Positions 50,813 through 59,101 of a DNA stretch of 64,000 nt are shown here, in pieces; positions within the stretch are counted from its first letter, which is position 1; every line of letters begins with the position of its first letter. Source of the stretch: Teichococcus oryzae (GTDB lineage: Bacteria > Pseudomonadota > Alphaproteobacteria > Acetobacterales > Acetobacteraceae); assembly GCF_008386565.1 (NCBI RefSeq), contig NZ_VUKA01000009.1, positions 1 through 64,000 of the forward strand. The letters are read 5' to 3'. Below the pieces are notes generated by a model that was not told the origin of the DNA, did no database searches, and worked only from the letters and a program-made list of their open reading frames with translations. The position numbers were made by a program, and so were the translations under genes.

Positions 50813-50828
50813 AAGGATTGCAATCCTT
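50813..50828. promoter_or_regulatory. Perfect 16-base palindrome, candidate MarR (PetP-like) operator
   Basis: AAGGATTGCAATCCTT is fully self-complementary and lies 46 bases before the MarR start. Size and symmetry fit a MarR dimer site and the position fits autoregulation. Not tested. Confidence 0.5.
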
Positions 50829-50874
50829 TCAAAAACCTCGCCAAAACGGCAGCGAAGCGGAAAGCACGCCAGGG

Positions 50875-51420
50875 ATGCCAGACACCACAGACACCAAGCC
50901 AGGGGCCGAAGCGCGCCCTGTTTCCGCCGGACGGCAATTGCTGTTCCTGCGCGAGGAGGAACTGCGGCTGGCCCAGGACCTCCTGTTCTTCGGCTATCGC
51001 GATTTCACCGCCGGGCCCGATGCGCTGCTTGAGGAAATGGGGATGGGCCGGGCCCATCACCGGGTGCTGCATTTCGTCGGCCGACGTCCCGGCATCACGG
51101 TGGGTGACCTGCTCGCCATCCTCGGCATCACCAAGCAATCGCTGGGGCGGGTGCTGAACCCGTTGATCGAGCAGGGCTATGTCACCCAGGCCCCAGGCCG
51201 CGTCGATCGCCGGCAAAGGCTGTTGTCGCTGACCGAGAAGGGCGAGGCACTGGAACGGCGGCTGTTCGAGCGGCAGCGCGAATGGGTGATGCGCGCTTAT
51301 CGCGAGGCCGGGCCGGCGGCGGTGGAGGGCTTCCGCCGCGTCATGCGCGGGCTGATGGGGCCGGAGGCGCGCGCCCAGCTGGATCGCGCGCCACGGAACG
51401 ACCCCCGGAGCGCGGCCTGA
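50875..51420 (+). CDS. MarR family regulator, PetP-like
   Basis: A 181-residue winged-helix regulator. ELRLAQDLLFFGYRDFTAGP and LLEEMGMGRAHHRVLHFVGR form the dimer helices, ITVGDLLAILGITKQSLGRV with LNPLIEQGYVTQAPGRVDRR is the DNA-binding domain and wing (residues about 75-122). The pattern and the following OmpR-type gene match the petP-petR pair of purple alphaproteobacteria, where the MarR gene precedes the response regulator gene. ATG at 50875; the frame is open upstream in the antisense of ttuD without family character. Confidence 0.87.
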   Translation: MPDTTDTKPGAEARPVSAGRQLLFLREEELRLAQDLLFFGYRDFTAGPDALLEEMGMGRAHHRVLHFVGRRPGITVGDLLAILGITKQSLGRVLNPLIEQGYVTQAPGRVDRRQRLLSLTEKGEALERRLFERQREWVMRAYREAGPAAVEGFRRVMRGLMGPEARAQLDRAPRNDPRSAA

Positions 51421-51421
51421 G

Positions 51422-52150
51422 ATGCGCCAGGGAGAAGGGGCCGAACCCATGACCGGCGCGGAGCCGCACCTGCTGGTGGTTGACGACGACGCCAGGCTGC
51501 GGAACCTGCTGCAGCGTTTCCTGGCGGAGCAGGGCTTCCGCGTGACCGCCGCCCAGGATGCCGCCGCCGCCCGCCAGGCGCTGCATTCCATGGCCTTCGA
51601 CCTGCTTGTGCTGGACGTGATGATGCCAGGGGAATCGGGGCTGGAACTGACCGAAAGGCTGCGGCGGGATGGGCATGAGGTGCCGATCCTGATGCTGACC
51701 GCCGCCGGAGCGCCCGACGACCGCATCGCCGGATTTGAGCATGGCGCCGATGATTACCTCGCCAAGCCCTTCGACCCGCGCGAGCTGGCGCTGCGCATCC
51801 GCACCATCCTGAAGCGGGCCGCCCCGGCATTGCCGGCCAACCTGCCGCTGGCGCCAGTGCAGCTCGGCCAGCACTGGTTCGACCCCGAGCGCGGCGAGCT
51901 GCGCGGCCATGACGGCACGCAGCGCCTGACCGGCGGGGAGGCCGCCCTGCTGTCGGCGCTTGCCCGCCGCGCCGGGGAGGTTCTGACACGGGAGGAGATC
52001 GCCGCCGCGCTCGGCACGCCCGAGGCGGGGGAGCGCGCCATCGACGTGCAGGTGACCCGCCTGCGGCGCAAGATCGAGCCCGATCCGCGCGAGCCCCGCT
52101 TCCTGCAAACGGTGCGGCATCGCGGCTATGTGCTGCGGCCCGGCACATGA
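51422..52150 (+). CDS. OmpR/PhoB family response regulator, PetR-like
   Basis: A 242-residue response regulator: receiver domain with acidic pocket VVDDDARLRNLL, phospho-acceptor Asp in LLVLDVMMPGESGLE near residue 65, Lys in YLAKPFDP; then a winged-helix output domain (LTGGEAALLSALARRAGEVL, AIDVQVTRLRRKIEPDPREP). It starts one base after the MarR stop, and its own end overlaps the kinase start by four bases. ATG at 51449 is a possible shorter start with a good Shine-Dalgarno. Confidence 0.93.
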   Translation: MRQGEGAEPMTGAEPHLLVVDDDARLRNLLQRFLAEQGFRVTAAQDAAAARQALHSMAFDLLVLDVMMPGESGLELTERLRRDGHEVPILMLTAAGAPDDRIAGFEHGADDYLAKPFDPRELALRIRTILKRAAPALPANLPLAPVQLGQHWFDPERGELRGHDGTQRLTGGEAALLSALARRAGEVLTREEIAAALGTPEAGERAIDVQVTRLRRKIEPDPREPRFLQTVRHRGYVLRPGT

Positions 52151-53529
52151 AGCCGATGCCGGGCCCGGTGCGTCCCCTTTTGCGCCGGCTGGCCTCGCCG
52201 TTCCGCGGGCTGCTGCCGCGCGGCCTCCTGGGGCGCGCCCTCCTGATCATCCTGCTGCCGCTGCTGATCCTGCAGGGCGTGGCGTTGCAGCTGTTCTATG
52301 GCGGCCATCTCGACGTCATCTCGCGCCGGCTGGCCGGTGGCGTGGCAGGTGATATCGGCATGGTGGCGGAATTGCTGGCCCGGCATCCCGCGGATGCGGA
52401 CAAGGGCTGGATCTTCCGCGAGGCGGCCTGGCGGATGGACCTGTCGCTCGCCTTCGAACCGGGCGCCAGTATCGGGTCGCCCTCCATGCGGAGCGGCTGG
52501 CTGCCCATCCTGCCATTGGAGGAGGATCTCGCCCGGGCCTTGGAGGAACGGGTGCGGCTGCCCTACGACACGGACTGGGCGAGCGACCCCCGCTCGGTGA
52601 TCATCCGCGTGCAGATGCCGGACGGTGTCCTGCATGTGGAGGCACCCCGCAAGCGGCTGTTCTTCGGCACGCTGTACCTGTTCTTCATCTGGCTGGTGGG
52701 TTCCTCGCTGCTGCTCTTCGCCATCGCGGCGCTGTTCATGAAGAACCAGGTGCGGGCGATCCGGCGCCTCGCCAGCGCGGCCGAGGCCTTCGGCACCGGC
52801 CGGGAGGTGGGCGCCATCAAGCCGGAAGGCGCGAGCGAGGTGCGCCAGGCGGCCGCCGCCTTCAACCAGATGCAGGGCCGCATCCGACGCTTCGTGACGC
52901 AGCGGACCGAGGTGCTGGCCGGCATCAGCCACGACCTGCGCACGCCGCTGACCCGCCTGCGCCTCGGCCTCGCCATGCTGCCGCCGGGCACGGAGGAGGA
53001 CGCCGCGGCGATGACCGAAGACGTGGCGGAGATGGAGCGGATGATCGCCGCCTACCTGGCCTTCGCCCGCGGGGAAAGCACCGAGCAGGCCCAGCCGGCG
53101 GACCTGTCCGAGCTGGTGCGGGACCTGGCGGCGCGCGCCCGGAGGGATGGCGCCAGCGTTTCGGTGGACGCGCCCGGGCCGCTGGTGCTGCCGGTGCGGG
53201 CGGATGCGCTGCGCCGCTGCATCGGCAACCTGCTGGACAATGCAGGCCGGCATGCCGCGCGCATCGCTGTGGGGCTGGCCGAAAGCCCGCGCGAGGATGG
53301 CGGCCGCAATGCGGGACGGTGGGTGATGATTACGGTGGATGATGATGGGCCAGGCATCCCCGAGGTCTCGCGCGAGGATGCCTTCAAGCCCTTCACCAGC
53401 TTCTCGGCCGGCGGCACCGGGCTCGGGCTGGCCATCGCCCGCGACATCGCGCGAGCGCATGGTGGCGACATCGCCCTGGAGGGCAGCCCGCTGGGCGGGC
53501 TGCGGGCGAGGATCCGCCTTCCAGCCTGA
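52147..53529 (+). CDS. Sensor histidine kinase (EnvZ/OmpR-type)
   Basis: A 460-residue membrane kinase: hydrophobic segment 1 (ALLIILLPLLILQGVALQLF, near residues 30-50), an external region of about 125 residues, segment 2 (LYLFFIWLVGSSLLLFAIAA, near 175-198), a HAMP-like linker, the H-box GISHDLRTPLTRLRLG with His near 262, N-box CIGNLLDNAGRHA near 358, and G-boxes DDDGPGIP and GGTGLGLAIAR. Its ATG overlaps the regulator stop (ATGA), so the two are a coupled pair. The input signal is unknown. Confidence 0.93.
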   Translation: MKPMPGPVRPLLRRLASPFRGLLPRGLLGRALLIILLPLLILQGVALQLFYGGHLDVISRRLAGGVAGDIGMVAELLARHPADADKGWIFREAAWRMDLSLAFEPGASIGSPSMRSGWLPILPLEEDLARALEERVRLPYDTDWASDPRSVIIRVQMPDGVLHVEAPRKRLFFGTLYLFFIWLVGSSLLLFAIAALFMKNQVRAIRRLASAAEAFGTGREVGAIKPEGASEVRQAAAAFNQMQGRIRRFVTQRTEVLAGISHDLRTPLTRLRLGLAMLPPGTEEDAAAMTEDVAEMERMIAAYLAFARGESTEQAQPADLSELVRDLAARARRDGASVSVDAPGPLVLPVRADALRRCIGNLLDNAGRHAARIAVGLAESPREDGGRNAGRWVMITVDDDGPGIPEVSREDAFKPFTSFSAGGTGLGLAIARDIARAHGGDIALEGSPLGGLRARIRLPA

Positions 53530-53549
53530 GCCGGACCGGCCAGGTGGCC

Positions 53550-53984
53550 TTAGCTGCCCTGCTTGGCCATCAGCGACTTGACCTCGTCCATGGCTTCGGC
53601 GAAGCGGCGATTCAGCAGGCTGACCGCTTCCGCGTTGGATTTCTGGATCAGGTCAGCGATCTCCTGCATGTTGCCGACCGCGCGGCTGTAGCTGGCCTTC
53701 AGGAGCTCGGCCTGCTGCGTCGCCCGGTCCTGCGGGTTGGCGCCGGGCGACACGTTCTGCAACGCTTCCGTCATCTCGCCCATAGATTGCTGCAGGATTT
53801 CCATGTGGCGTCGGGCCACCGCCTGGGCCCCTTCCAGCGCCACCCGGTTGGCCGCCGACAGCGCCTCGAAATTGCGCCGCTGGGCGGCGGCGAGGGCTTC
53901 CATGTCGGGCATGGCGGGAAAGCGGAAATCGGCCAGCAGGCGCATCATATCCATCTCCGGCGGGAATTTCGGGCCGTCCGACAT
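53550..53984 (-). CDS. Phasin family protein (second)
   Basis: A 144-residue helical protein with phasin pattern: FPAMPDMEALAAAQRRNFEA, LSAANRVALEGAQAVARRHM and KASYSRAVGNMQEIADLIQK. It would bind polyhydroxyalkanoate granules. It is shorter and not closely similar to the phasin at 10.8-11.4 kb. A TetR-like gene lies 78 bases upstream on the same strand and may regulate it. No PHA synthase or depolymerase is in the window. Confidence 0.82.
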   Translation of the reverse strand: MSDGPKFPPEMDMMRLLADFRFPAMPDMEALAAAQRRNFEALSAANRVALEGAQAVARRHMEILQQSMGEMTEALQNVSPGANPQDRATQQAELLKASYSRAVGNMQEIADLIQKSNAEAVSLLNRRFAEAMDEVKSLMAKQGS

Positions 53985-54062
53985 GGCATCCTCCTGATTT
54001 TCGTTGTGGCGGGACAGTGTAGTGGCCGGCGAACGCCCGCCGATAGTCCGGCCGGTATCCTG

Positions 54063-54701
54063 TCAATGCGCGACAGGCGTCTCCGTTGGCTCGTCCTGAT
54101 GCAGCCGCAAGGTGCGCGCGGCCCGCTCCGCCTTGTCCAGCGCCCGGTCAAGCGCCGCCATGGTGGCGCCGAGGTCCAGGCTGTCATCCTGCTCCCAGGC
54201 CCGGAGTGTGGCGATCCATACCGCCGACAATCCGTTCACCCGCAGCACCCCGGCGGTGCCGCAGGCGTTGATCCGGGCCGCTTCCAGCATCCACGCCATG
54301 GACGCCGCCAGCACGGGCGCCAGCGCCAGGCCGAGCAGGGGGTCGGAGCGCATTTCCCGGCCGAACCGGATGATGCCCTGGCGGTGCGGCTGCAAGGCGT
54401 CCAGCCGGCGCATCAGCGTGTCGAACAGCCGGTCGCGCGGTGTGCCGCTGGCGGTGGCGACGGCATCCCGGAGCACCGCCTGGTCCACCAGGCGGGAATG
54501 CAGCCGCAACAGGTGGAACTTGGTGGGCAGGCGGCCGCGCAGCGCCGCGAGGTCCTGCCCGGCACGTTCCGCCAGTTCGGGAAAGGTGAAGCCGTTCCAG
54601 CCGCGCTCGGCCACCAATGGCCATAGCGCGTCCATCAGCGCGGCATCGTCACGGGAGGCATCGGCCGGCGGCGTGCCGCCAAGGTCATTGCTTTGGCTCA
54701 T
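54063..54701 (-). CDS. TetR-like / COQ9-like helical regulator
   Basis: A 212-residue all-helical protein. Residues about 20-65 resemble a TetR helix-turn-helix (MDALWPLVAERGWNGFTFPE, LAERAGQDLAALRGRLPTKF) and the rest a TetR ligand-binding helical core. The COQ9 family shares this fold, and in alphaproteobacteria COQ9-like proteins are sometimes annotated as TetR, so a ubiquinone-biosynthesis accessory role is an alternative. The long frame, if TetR, may control the phasin gene just downstream. Confidence 0.7.
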   Translation of the reverse strand: MSQSNDLGGTPPADASRDDAALMDALWPLVAERGWNGFTFPELAERAGQDLAALRGRLPTKFHLLRLHSRLVDQAVLRDAVATASGTPRDRLFDTLMRRLDALQPHRQGIIRFGREMRSDPLLGLALAPVLAASMAWMLEAARINACGTAGVLRVNGLSAVWIATLRAWEQDDSLDLGATMAALDRALDKAERAARTLRLHQDEPTETPVAH

Positions 54702-54759
54702 GCCTGAAGTTTAGGCCCGGCGCGGCGATCTGCCAGGGGGAAGGCGGCCGGCTTCCGGA

Positions 54760-55590
54760 TTATCCGGCCAGTTCGCGCGACCGCCGGGTTGCCGCGGCGA
54801 TGGCTTCGGACATGGCGCGCGGCCAGGCATCCGGCGCCATCAGCACCTTGAGCGCCTGTTCCGTGGTGCCCTTGGGGCTGGTCACGTTCCGCCGAAGCTG
54901 CGCGGTGTCCAGGTCGCTGGCCGCCAGCAAGGCGCCGGAGCCCGCCACCGTGCGCCGCGCCATGCGTCGCGCCAGATCGGGCGGCAGGCCCTGCTCGACC
55001 GCCGCTTGTTCCAGCAATTCGGCGAGCAGGAACACATAGGCGGGGCCACCGCCCGACACGGCCGTCACCGGGTCGATCAGCCCTTCATCCTCCACCCAGG
55101 CGACCTCGCCGATGGCGGTGAGCAGGGCGTCGGCCAGGTCGCGCTGTCCGGGCTCGACGCCAGGGCCGGCAAAGGCGCAGGTGAAGCCCTGGCGGACGGC
55201 GGCGGGGGTGTTCGGCATGGCCCGCACCACGCGTGCGGCGCCGCCAAGCATGGCGGCGACGCCGGTGGTGGTCTTTCCCGCCATGATGGACAGCACCAGC
55301 GCACCGGCCCCGGCCAGCGCTCCGAAGGCGGGCAGCGCGGCCTCGGCCTGCTGCGGCTTGGTTGCCAGCACGATGGCGGCCGGGTGGAAGCCGGATGGAA
55401 GCGTGGCAGCATCCGCGCAAACGGTGACGCGGCCGGAAAAAGGGCGGGTCGCTTCGGCATGCGGCTCCACCACCACGACCTCGCGCGCGCCGCGCTCCAG
55501 CCAGCCTTCCAGCATGGCGCCGCCCATCTTACCGCAGCCGACAAGCAGGAGCGGGGGCAGGGTTGCCTCCGCCGTGTCAGCCTGGCTCAC
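54760..55590 (-). CDS. proC: Pyrroline-5-carboxylate reductase
   Basis: A 276-residue reductase, last step of proline synthesis. The Rossmann motif LLLVGCGKMGGAMLEGWL lies near residue 14, followed by VVRAMPNTPAAVRQG (near 113) and the catalytic or dimer region SGGGPAYVFLLAELL and NVTSPKGTTEQAL. The start is GTG at 55590 with GGGGAGG before it; it overlaps the preceding YbjN gene's stop by four bases (GTGA), so proC is translationally coupled. Confidence 0.93.
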   Translation of the reverse strand: MSQADTAEATLPPLLLVGCGKMGGAMLEGWLERGAREVVVVEPHAEATRPFSGRVTVCADAATLPSGFHPAAIVLATKPQQAEAALPAFGALAGAGALVLSIMAGKTTTGVAAMLGGAARVVRAMPNTPAAVRQGFTCAFAGPGVEPGQRDLADALLTAIGEVAWVEDEGLIDPVTAVSGGGPAYVFLLAELLEQAAVEQGLPPDLARRMARRTVAGSGALLAASDLDTAQLRRNVTSPKGTTEQALKVLMAPDAWPRAMSEAIAAATRRSRELAG

Positions 55591-56090
55591 GCCTCCCCCA
55601 CGCAATCGAGCATGGCCGCCGCCAGCGCCTCGGCCGGTGGCTTGCCGCCCCAGAGGACGAACTGGAAGGCCGGAAAGAAGCGCTCGCACTCGGTGATGGC
55701 GATGTCCACCATGTCTTCCAGGCTTTCGGCGCTGGCGCCAGGGGCGCCGCGCAGCAGCACGGCATGGCGGTAAACCGGGGCGCCATCCTCGCTGTCGATG
55801 CCGAAATGGCCGATCCAGAGCTTTTCATTGGCGAGGGCCAGCAACTCGTAAAGCGGCCCGCGCTTCCCGGCCGGCACCTTCAGGTCGAAGGCGCAGGTGA
55901 AATGCATGGCGCTGATCTCGGAAGACCAGGAAAAGAACAACCCGTAGTCGCACCACTTGCCAGGGACTTCCACCGCCATCTCGCCATCGGAGCGGCGGTC
56001 GAACACCCATTCATTGGCGGCCACGATCTGCTCCAGCACGTCGAGCGGATTGGCGGAACGCTCGCGCTCGGCAATTTGCAGGCCGGACAT
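55587..56090 (-). CDS. YbjN domain-containing protein
   Basis: A 167-residue protein with the YbjN fold: NPLDVLEQIVAANEWVFDRR near the start, YGLFFSWSSEISAMHFTCAF (near residue 54), and the late ITECERFFPAFQFVLWGGK. YbjN proteins adopt a type III secretion chaperone-like fold and in alphaproteobacteria commonly precede proC; the function is unsettled. ATG at 56090 has a strong Shine-Dalgarno (AAGGAGGTG). The end overlaps proC. Confidence 0.87.
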   Translation of the reverse strand: MSGLQIAERERSANPLDVLEQIVAANEWVFDRRSDGEMAVEVPGKWCDYGLFFSWSSEISAMHFTCAFDLKVPAGKRGPLYELLALANEKLWIGHFGIDSEDGAPVYRHAVLLRGAPGASAESLEDMVDIAITECERFFPAFQFVLWGGKPPAEALAAAMLDCVGEA

Positions 56091-56303
56091 CGCGGCACCT
56101 CCTTCCCTACGGGGGACAGAGCCACCCAGATCTTGGGTGTAGCCGAATGCCCCCACCACCAGTCCTGGCATATCGCGGGGGCAAATCCCACCGCAAGAGC
56201 CAAGGCCCGAGTCTGTCACAGGGCATGTGGCTTTTTAACCACGTTGTCGCATCCGCTGCGGAGGGCATGGGCGGGGGCGCGGCCGGGGGCTAGGCTGGCT
56301 GCC

Positions 56304-57251
56304 ATGCCCACCGAATCCAGTCCGGCCGCCGCTGCCTTCAACCCCGCGCGTGAGCGCCTTGTCGGCCTGGCCTGCGCCATCGCGGTGGTGGCGATCTGGA
56401 CCGGCTTTTCCTTGTCATCCCGCTTCGCCACGCATCAGGCGCTGACGCCGTGGGATGTGGCGGCGCTCCGTTACCTCGGCTCCTTTCCCCTGGGCCTGGC
56501 GCTCGGCGCCTGGACCGGCTGGCCGCGATTGCCGGTTGGGCGCAGCCTGGGGTTGATGGCGACGGCGGCCTTCGGCTTTCCGCTTTGCGCCTATGCGGGC
56601 TTCCAGCTCGCCCCGGCGGCGCATGGCGTCGTGTTCCTGACCGGCACCTTGCCCTTCATGGCCGCGCTGCTCGGCCTGTTGTTCCTGCGGGAGCCGTTTC
56701 CGCCGCGCCGCTGGATCTCCCTCGGCATTGTGGCCCTGGGCATCCTGCTGCTGGCGGCCGGCAGCGTGGAAGCCGCGCCGGGTGCCTGGCGCGGCGACCT
56801 GCTGTTTCTGCTGGGCAGCCTGTCCTGGGCGGGCTTCACCGTGATGCTGCGGCTCTGGCAGGTGCCGGCAGCGGCGGCCACGGTGGTGCTGGCGGTGTAT
56901 CCGCCCCTGCTTTACCTGCCCGTCTGGTGGCTGGCCCTGCCATCCAGCATGGCTGCCGCTTCCACCGGCGCCATCCTGCACCAGCTGATCTATCAGGGCG
57001 TGCTGGCCATGGTGGTGGCCGGCTTCCTGTTCGCCCGCGCGGTGAACGCCCTGGGCAGCGCCCAGACCACCACCATCACCGCCCTGACCCCGGCCATGGT
57101 CACCCTGGCGGCCGGCCCGGTGCTGGGGGAATGGCTGGGATGGGGCGGGATGCTGGGGGCGCTGCTGGTGTCGCTCGGCATGGCCTTCGGGGTCGCCGCG
57201 CCATGGCGGCGGGTGCCGGCGGTGGTGGACGCTCCGGCTCCACGGGGCTAG
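56304..57251 (+). CDS. EamA/DMT family transporter (second)
   Basis: A 315-residue protein with about ten hydrophobic segments in two EamA repeats: VGLACAIAVVAIWTGFSLSS at the start, APAAHGVVFLTGTLPFMAAL, GDLLFLLGSLSWAGFTVMLR starting repeat two, and a late TTITALTPAMVTLAAGPVLG. It is distinct in sequence from the transporter at 4 kb. Likely exporter of amino acids or other metabolites; substrate unknown. Divergent from ybjN-proC with 213 bases between starts. Confidence 0.87.
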   Translation: MPTESSPAAAAFNPARERLVGLACAIAVVAIWTGFSLSSRFATHQALTPWDVAALRYLGSFPLGLALGAWTGWPRLPVGRSLGLMATAAFGFPLCAYAGFQLAPAAHGVVFLTGTLPFMAALLGLLFLREPFPPRRWISLGIVALGILLLAAGSVEAAPGAWRGDLLFLLGSLSWAGFTVMLRLWQVPAAAATVVLAVYPPLLYLPVWWLALPSSMAAASTGAILHQLIYQGVLAMVVAGFLFARAVNALGSAQTTTITALTPAMVTLAAGPVLGEWLGWGGMLGALLVSLGMAFGVAAPWRRVPAVVDAPAPRG

Positions 57252-57329
57252 GAGGCCGGGCGGAGCGGCGCCTGGCGCGCTTCCTGTCACTGGACTCCCC
57301 TTTGTCACTGGAATGGTGAGCGACCGGCC

Positions 57330-57758
57330 ATGAGCGGCGATCCCGACGAGACCATCTTCGCGCCCCAGGGCGGCTTCCAGGTGCAACTGCGCGACCTGTC
57401 GGGCGCCAATGGCTCCGAGCCGCTGGAAACGGTGCGCGGCTTCCCGACGCTGGTGCAGGCCAACGCCTTCGCCCGCCGCTATGTGCGGGACAGCCTGGAG
57501 CGCTGCCGCGCGCCGCGCCTGGCGCCGGAGGAGGTGCTCAACGCCTGGTTCGCCTTTGGCGAGGATGCCGAGGTTGTCGGGCCGGATGGCGCGGCGGTGG
57601 AGCAGGGCTGGCGCAGCGCCAACGAGATCCGCGACTTCGCCGACCGCCCTTGCCGCGACGGGGAGGAGCGCAACTGGCGGGTCCTCGATCCCCGGCGCCA
57701 GGAGGATGACGACGAGGAGGAAGAAGACGGCGCCGTTGATCCGGAGGATGCGGCATGA
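57330..57758 (+). CDS. Conserved hypothetical protein with acidic tail, coupled to gltX
   Basis: A 142-residue soluble protein. The first 110 residues look globular (FQVQLRDLSGANGSEPLETV, LVQANAFARRYVRDSLERCR, EVLNAWFAFGEDAEVVG) and the last 25 are almost all acidic (EDDDEEEEDGAVDPEDA). I do not recognise the family. Its stop overlaps the gltX start (ATGA), which implies co-translation and possibly a link to tRNA charging, an inference from position alone. Confidence 0.68.
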   Translation: MSGDPDETIFAPQGGFQVQLRDLSGANGSEPLETVRGFPTLVQANAFARRYVRDSLERCRAPRLAPEEVLNAWFAFGEDAEVVGPDGAAVEQGWRSANEIRDFADRPCRDGEERNWRVLDPRRQEDDDEEEEDGAVDPEDAA

Positions 57759-59101
57759 GGCTCCGCTTCGCGCCTAGCCCCACCGGCTACCTGCATGTCG
57801 GCAATGCGCGTGTCGCGGTGGCCAACTGGCTGATCGCCCGCCGTCATGGCGGCCGCTTCATCCTGCGCTTCGACGACACCGACGCTGCCCGCTCCCGCGC
57901 TGAGTTCGCTGAAGGGATCGAGGAGGATCTGCGCTGGCTGGGCCTCGACTGGGATGAAAGCTTCAAACAGTCGGACCGGCTGGAGCGCTACGAGGCCGCG
58001 GCTGAGAAATTGAAGAAAAGCGGCCACTTATATCCCTGCCTTGAGAGCGAGGAGGAGCTTCGCTTCAAGCGCGAGCAGCGCCAGAAGCAGGGCCGCCCGC
58101 CGGTCTATGACCGCGCGGCCCTGAAGATGACGCCAGAGCAGCTGCAGCGCGCCCTCGACAATGGCAAGCAGCCCTATTGGCGCTTCAAGCTTTCGACGCG
58201 AACGGTGGAATGGCAGGATGGCGTGCTGGGGCGCCGGCAGGTGAAGCTGCCGCCCATCTCCGACCCGGTGCTGATCCGCGCCGACGGCTCCTTCCTGTAC
58301 ACCTTCACCTCGGTGGTGGACGACCTGGAAACCGGCATCACCGACATTGTCCGGGGCGAGGACCACGTCACCAACACCGGCGTGCAGATCGACATCCTGG
58401 AGGCCCTGGGCGGCCGGCCCCAGGGGCGGCCCGGCGCGATCCGCTTCGCCCACCTTCCGCTGCTGACCGACGCCGATGGCGGGCAGTTGTCCAAGCGCCT
58501 CGGCTCCATGGGGCTGCGGCAATTGCGGCGGGACGGGATCGAGCCGGCGGCGCTGGTCGGCTACCTGTCGGCACTCGGCTCCTCGCGCGATCCGGCGGCG
58601 GCGACCCCGGCCGAGCTGGCGCCGGTCTACGACCTGGGCCATGTGTCGCGCAGCGCCGCGCGCTTCGATCCGGCGCAACTGCTCGGGCTGAACCGCCGCT
58701 ATCTGCACGGGCTGGATTTCGCCACGGTGCGCGACCGCCTGCCGGAAGGGGCCGACGAGGCGTTCTGGCTGTCCGTGCGCGGCAACCTGGATCTGCTGGC
58801 CGAGGCGCGGGACTGGTGGGACATCGCCCGCGGCGACATCACCGTGGCGCCGCAGCCGGAGGATGCCGGGTTCCTGCGCGCCGCGCTGGACGCCCTGCCG
58901 CCCGAGCCCTGGGGCGAGGAAAGCTGGAATGCCTGGGTCAAGCCGCTTGGTGCCGCCACCGGCCGCAAGGGCAAGGCCTTGTTCCTGCCCCTGCGCCTGG
59001 CCCTGACCGGCGAGGATCACGGCCCGGAGATGCGCCTGTTCCTGCCGCAGATCGGCCGGGCCCGCGCGGCGGACAGGCTGGCCCGCGCCGCCGGCGCATG
59101 A
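57755..59101 (+). CDS. gltX: Glutamate--tRNA ligase
   Basis: A 448-residue class I synthetase. The HIGH motif is FAPSPTGYLHVGNARVAVAN (residues about 5-24), FDDTDAARSRAEFAEGI follows, TDIVRGEDHVTNTGVQ is in the middle and KMSKS reads LSKRLGSM near residue 246. Alphaproteobacteria often have two GltX proteins, one specialised for tRNA-Gln; the compact C-terminal domain fits either. Coupled to the acidic-tail protein before it and the SDR after it by 4-base overlaps. Confidence 0.93.
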   Translation: MRLRFAPSPTGYLHVGNARVAVANWLIARRHGGRFILRFDDTDAARSRAEFAEGIEEDLRWLGLDWDESFKQSDRLERYEAAAEKLKKSGHLYPCLESEEELRFKREQRQKQGRPPVYDRAALKMTPEQLQRALDNGKQPYWRFKLSTRTVEWQDGVLGRRQVKLPPISDPVLIRADGSFLYTFTSVVDDLETGITDIVRGEDHVTNTGVQIDILEALGGRPQGRPGAIRFAHLPLLTDADGGQLSKRLGSMGLRQLRRDGIEPAALVGYLSALGSSRDPAAATPAELAPVYDLGHVSRSAARFDPAQLLGLNRRYLHGLDFATVRDRLPEGADEAFWLSVRGNLDLLAEARDWWDIARGDITVAPQPEDAGFLRAALDALPPEPWGEESWNAWVKPLGAATGRKGKALFLPLRLALTGEDHGPEMRLFLPQIGRARAADRLARAAGA

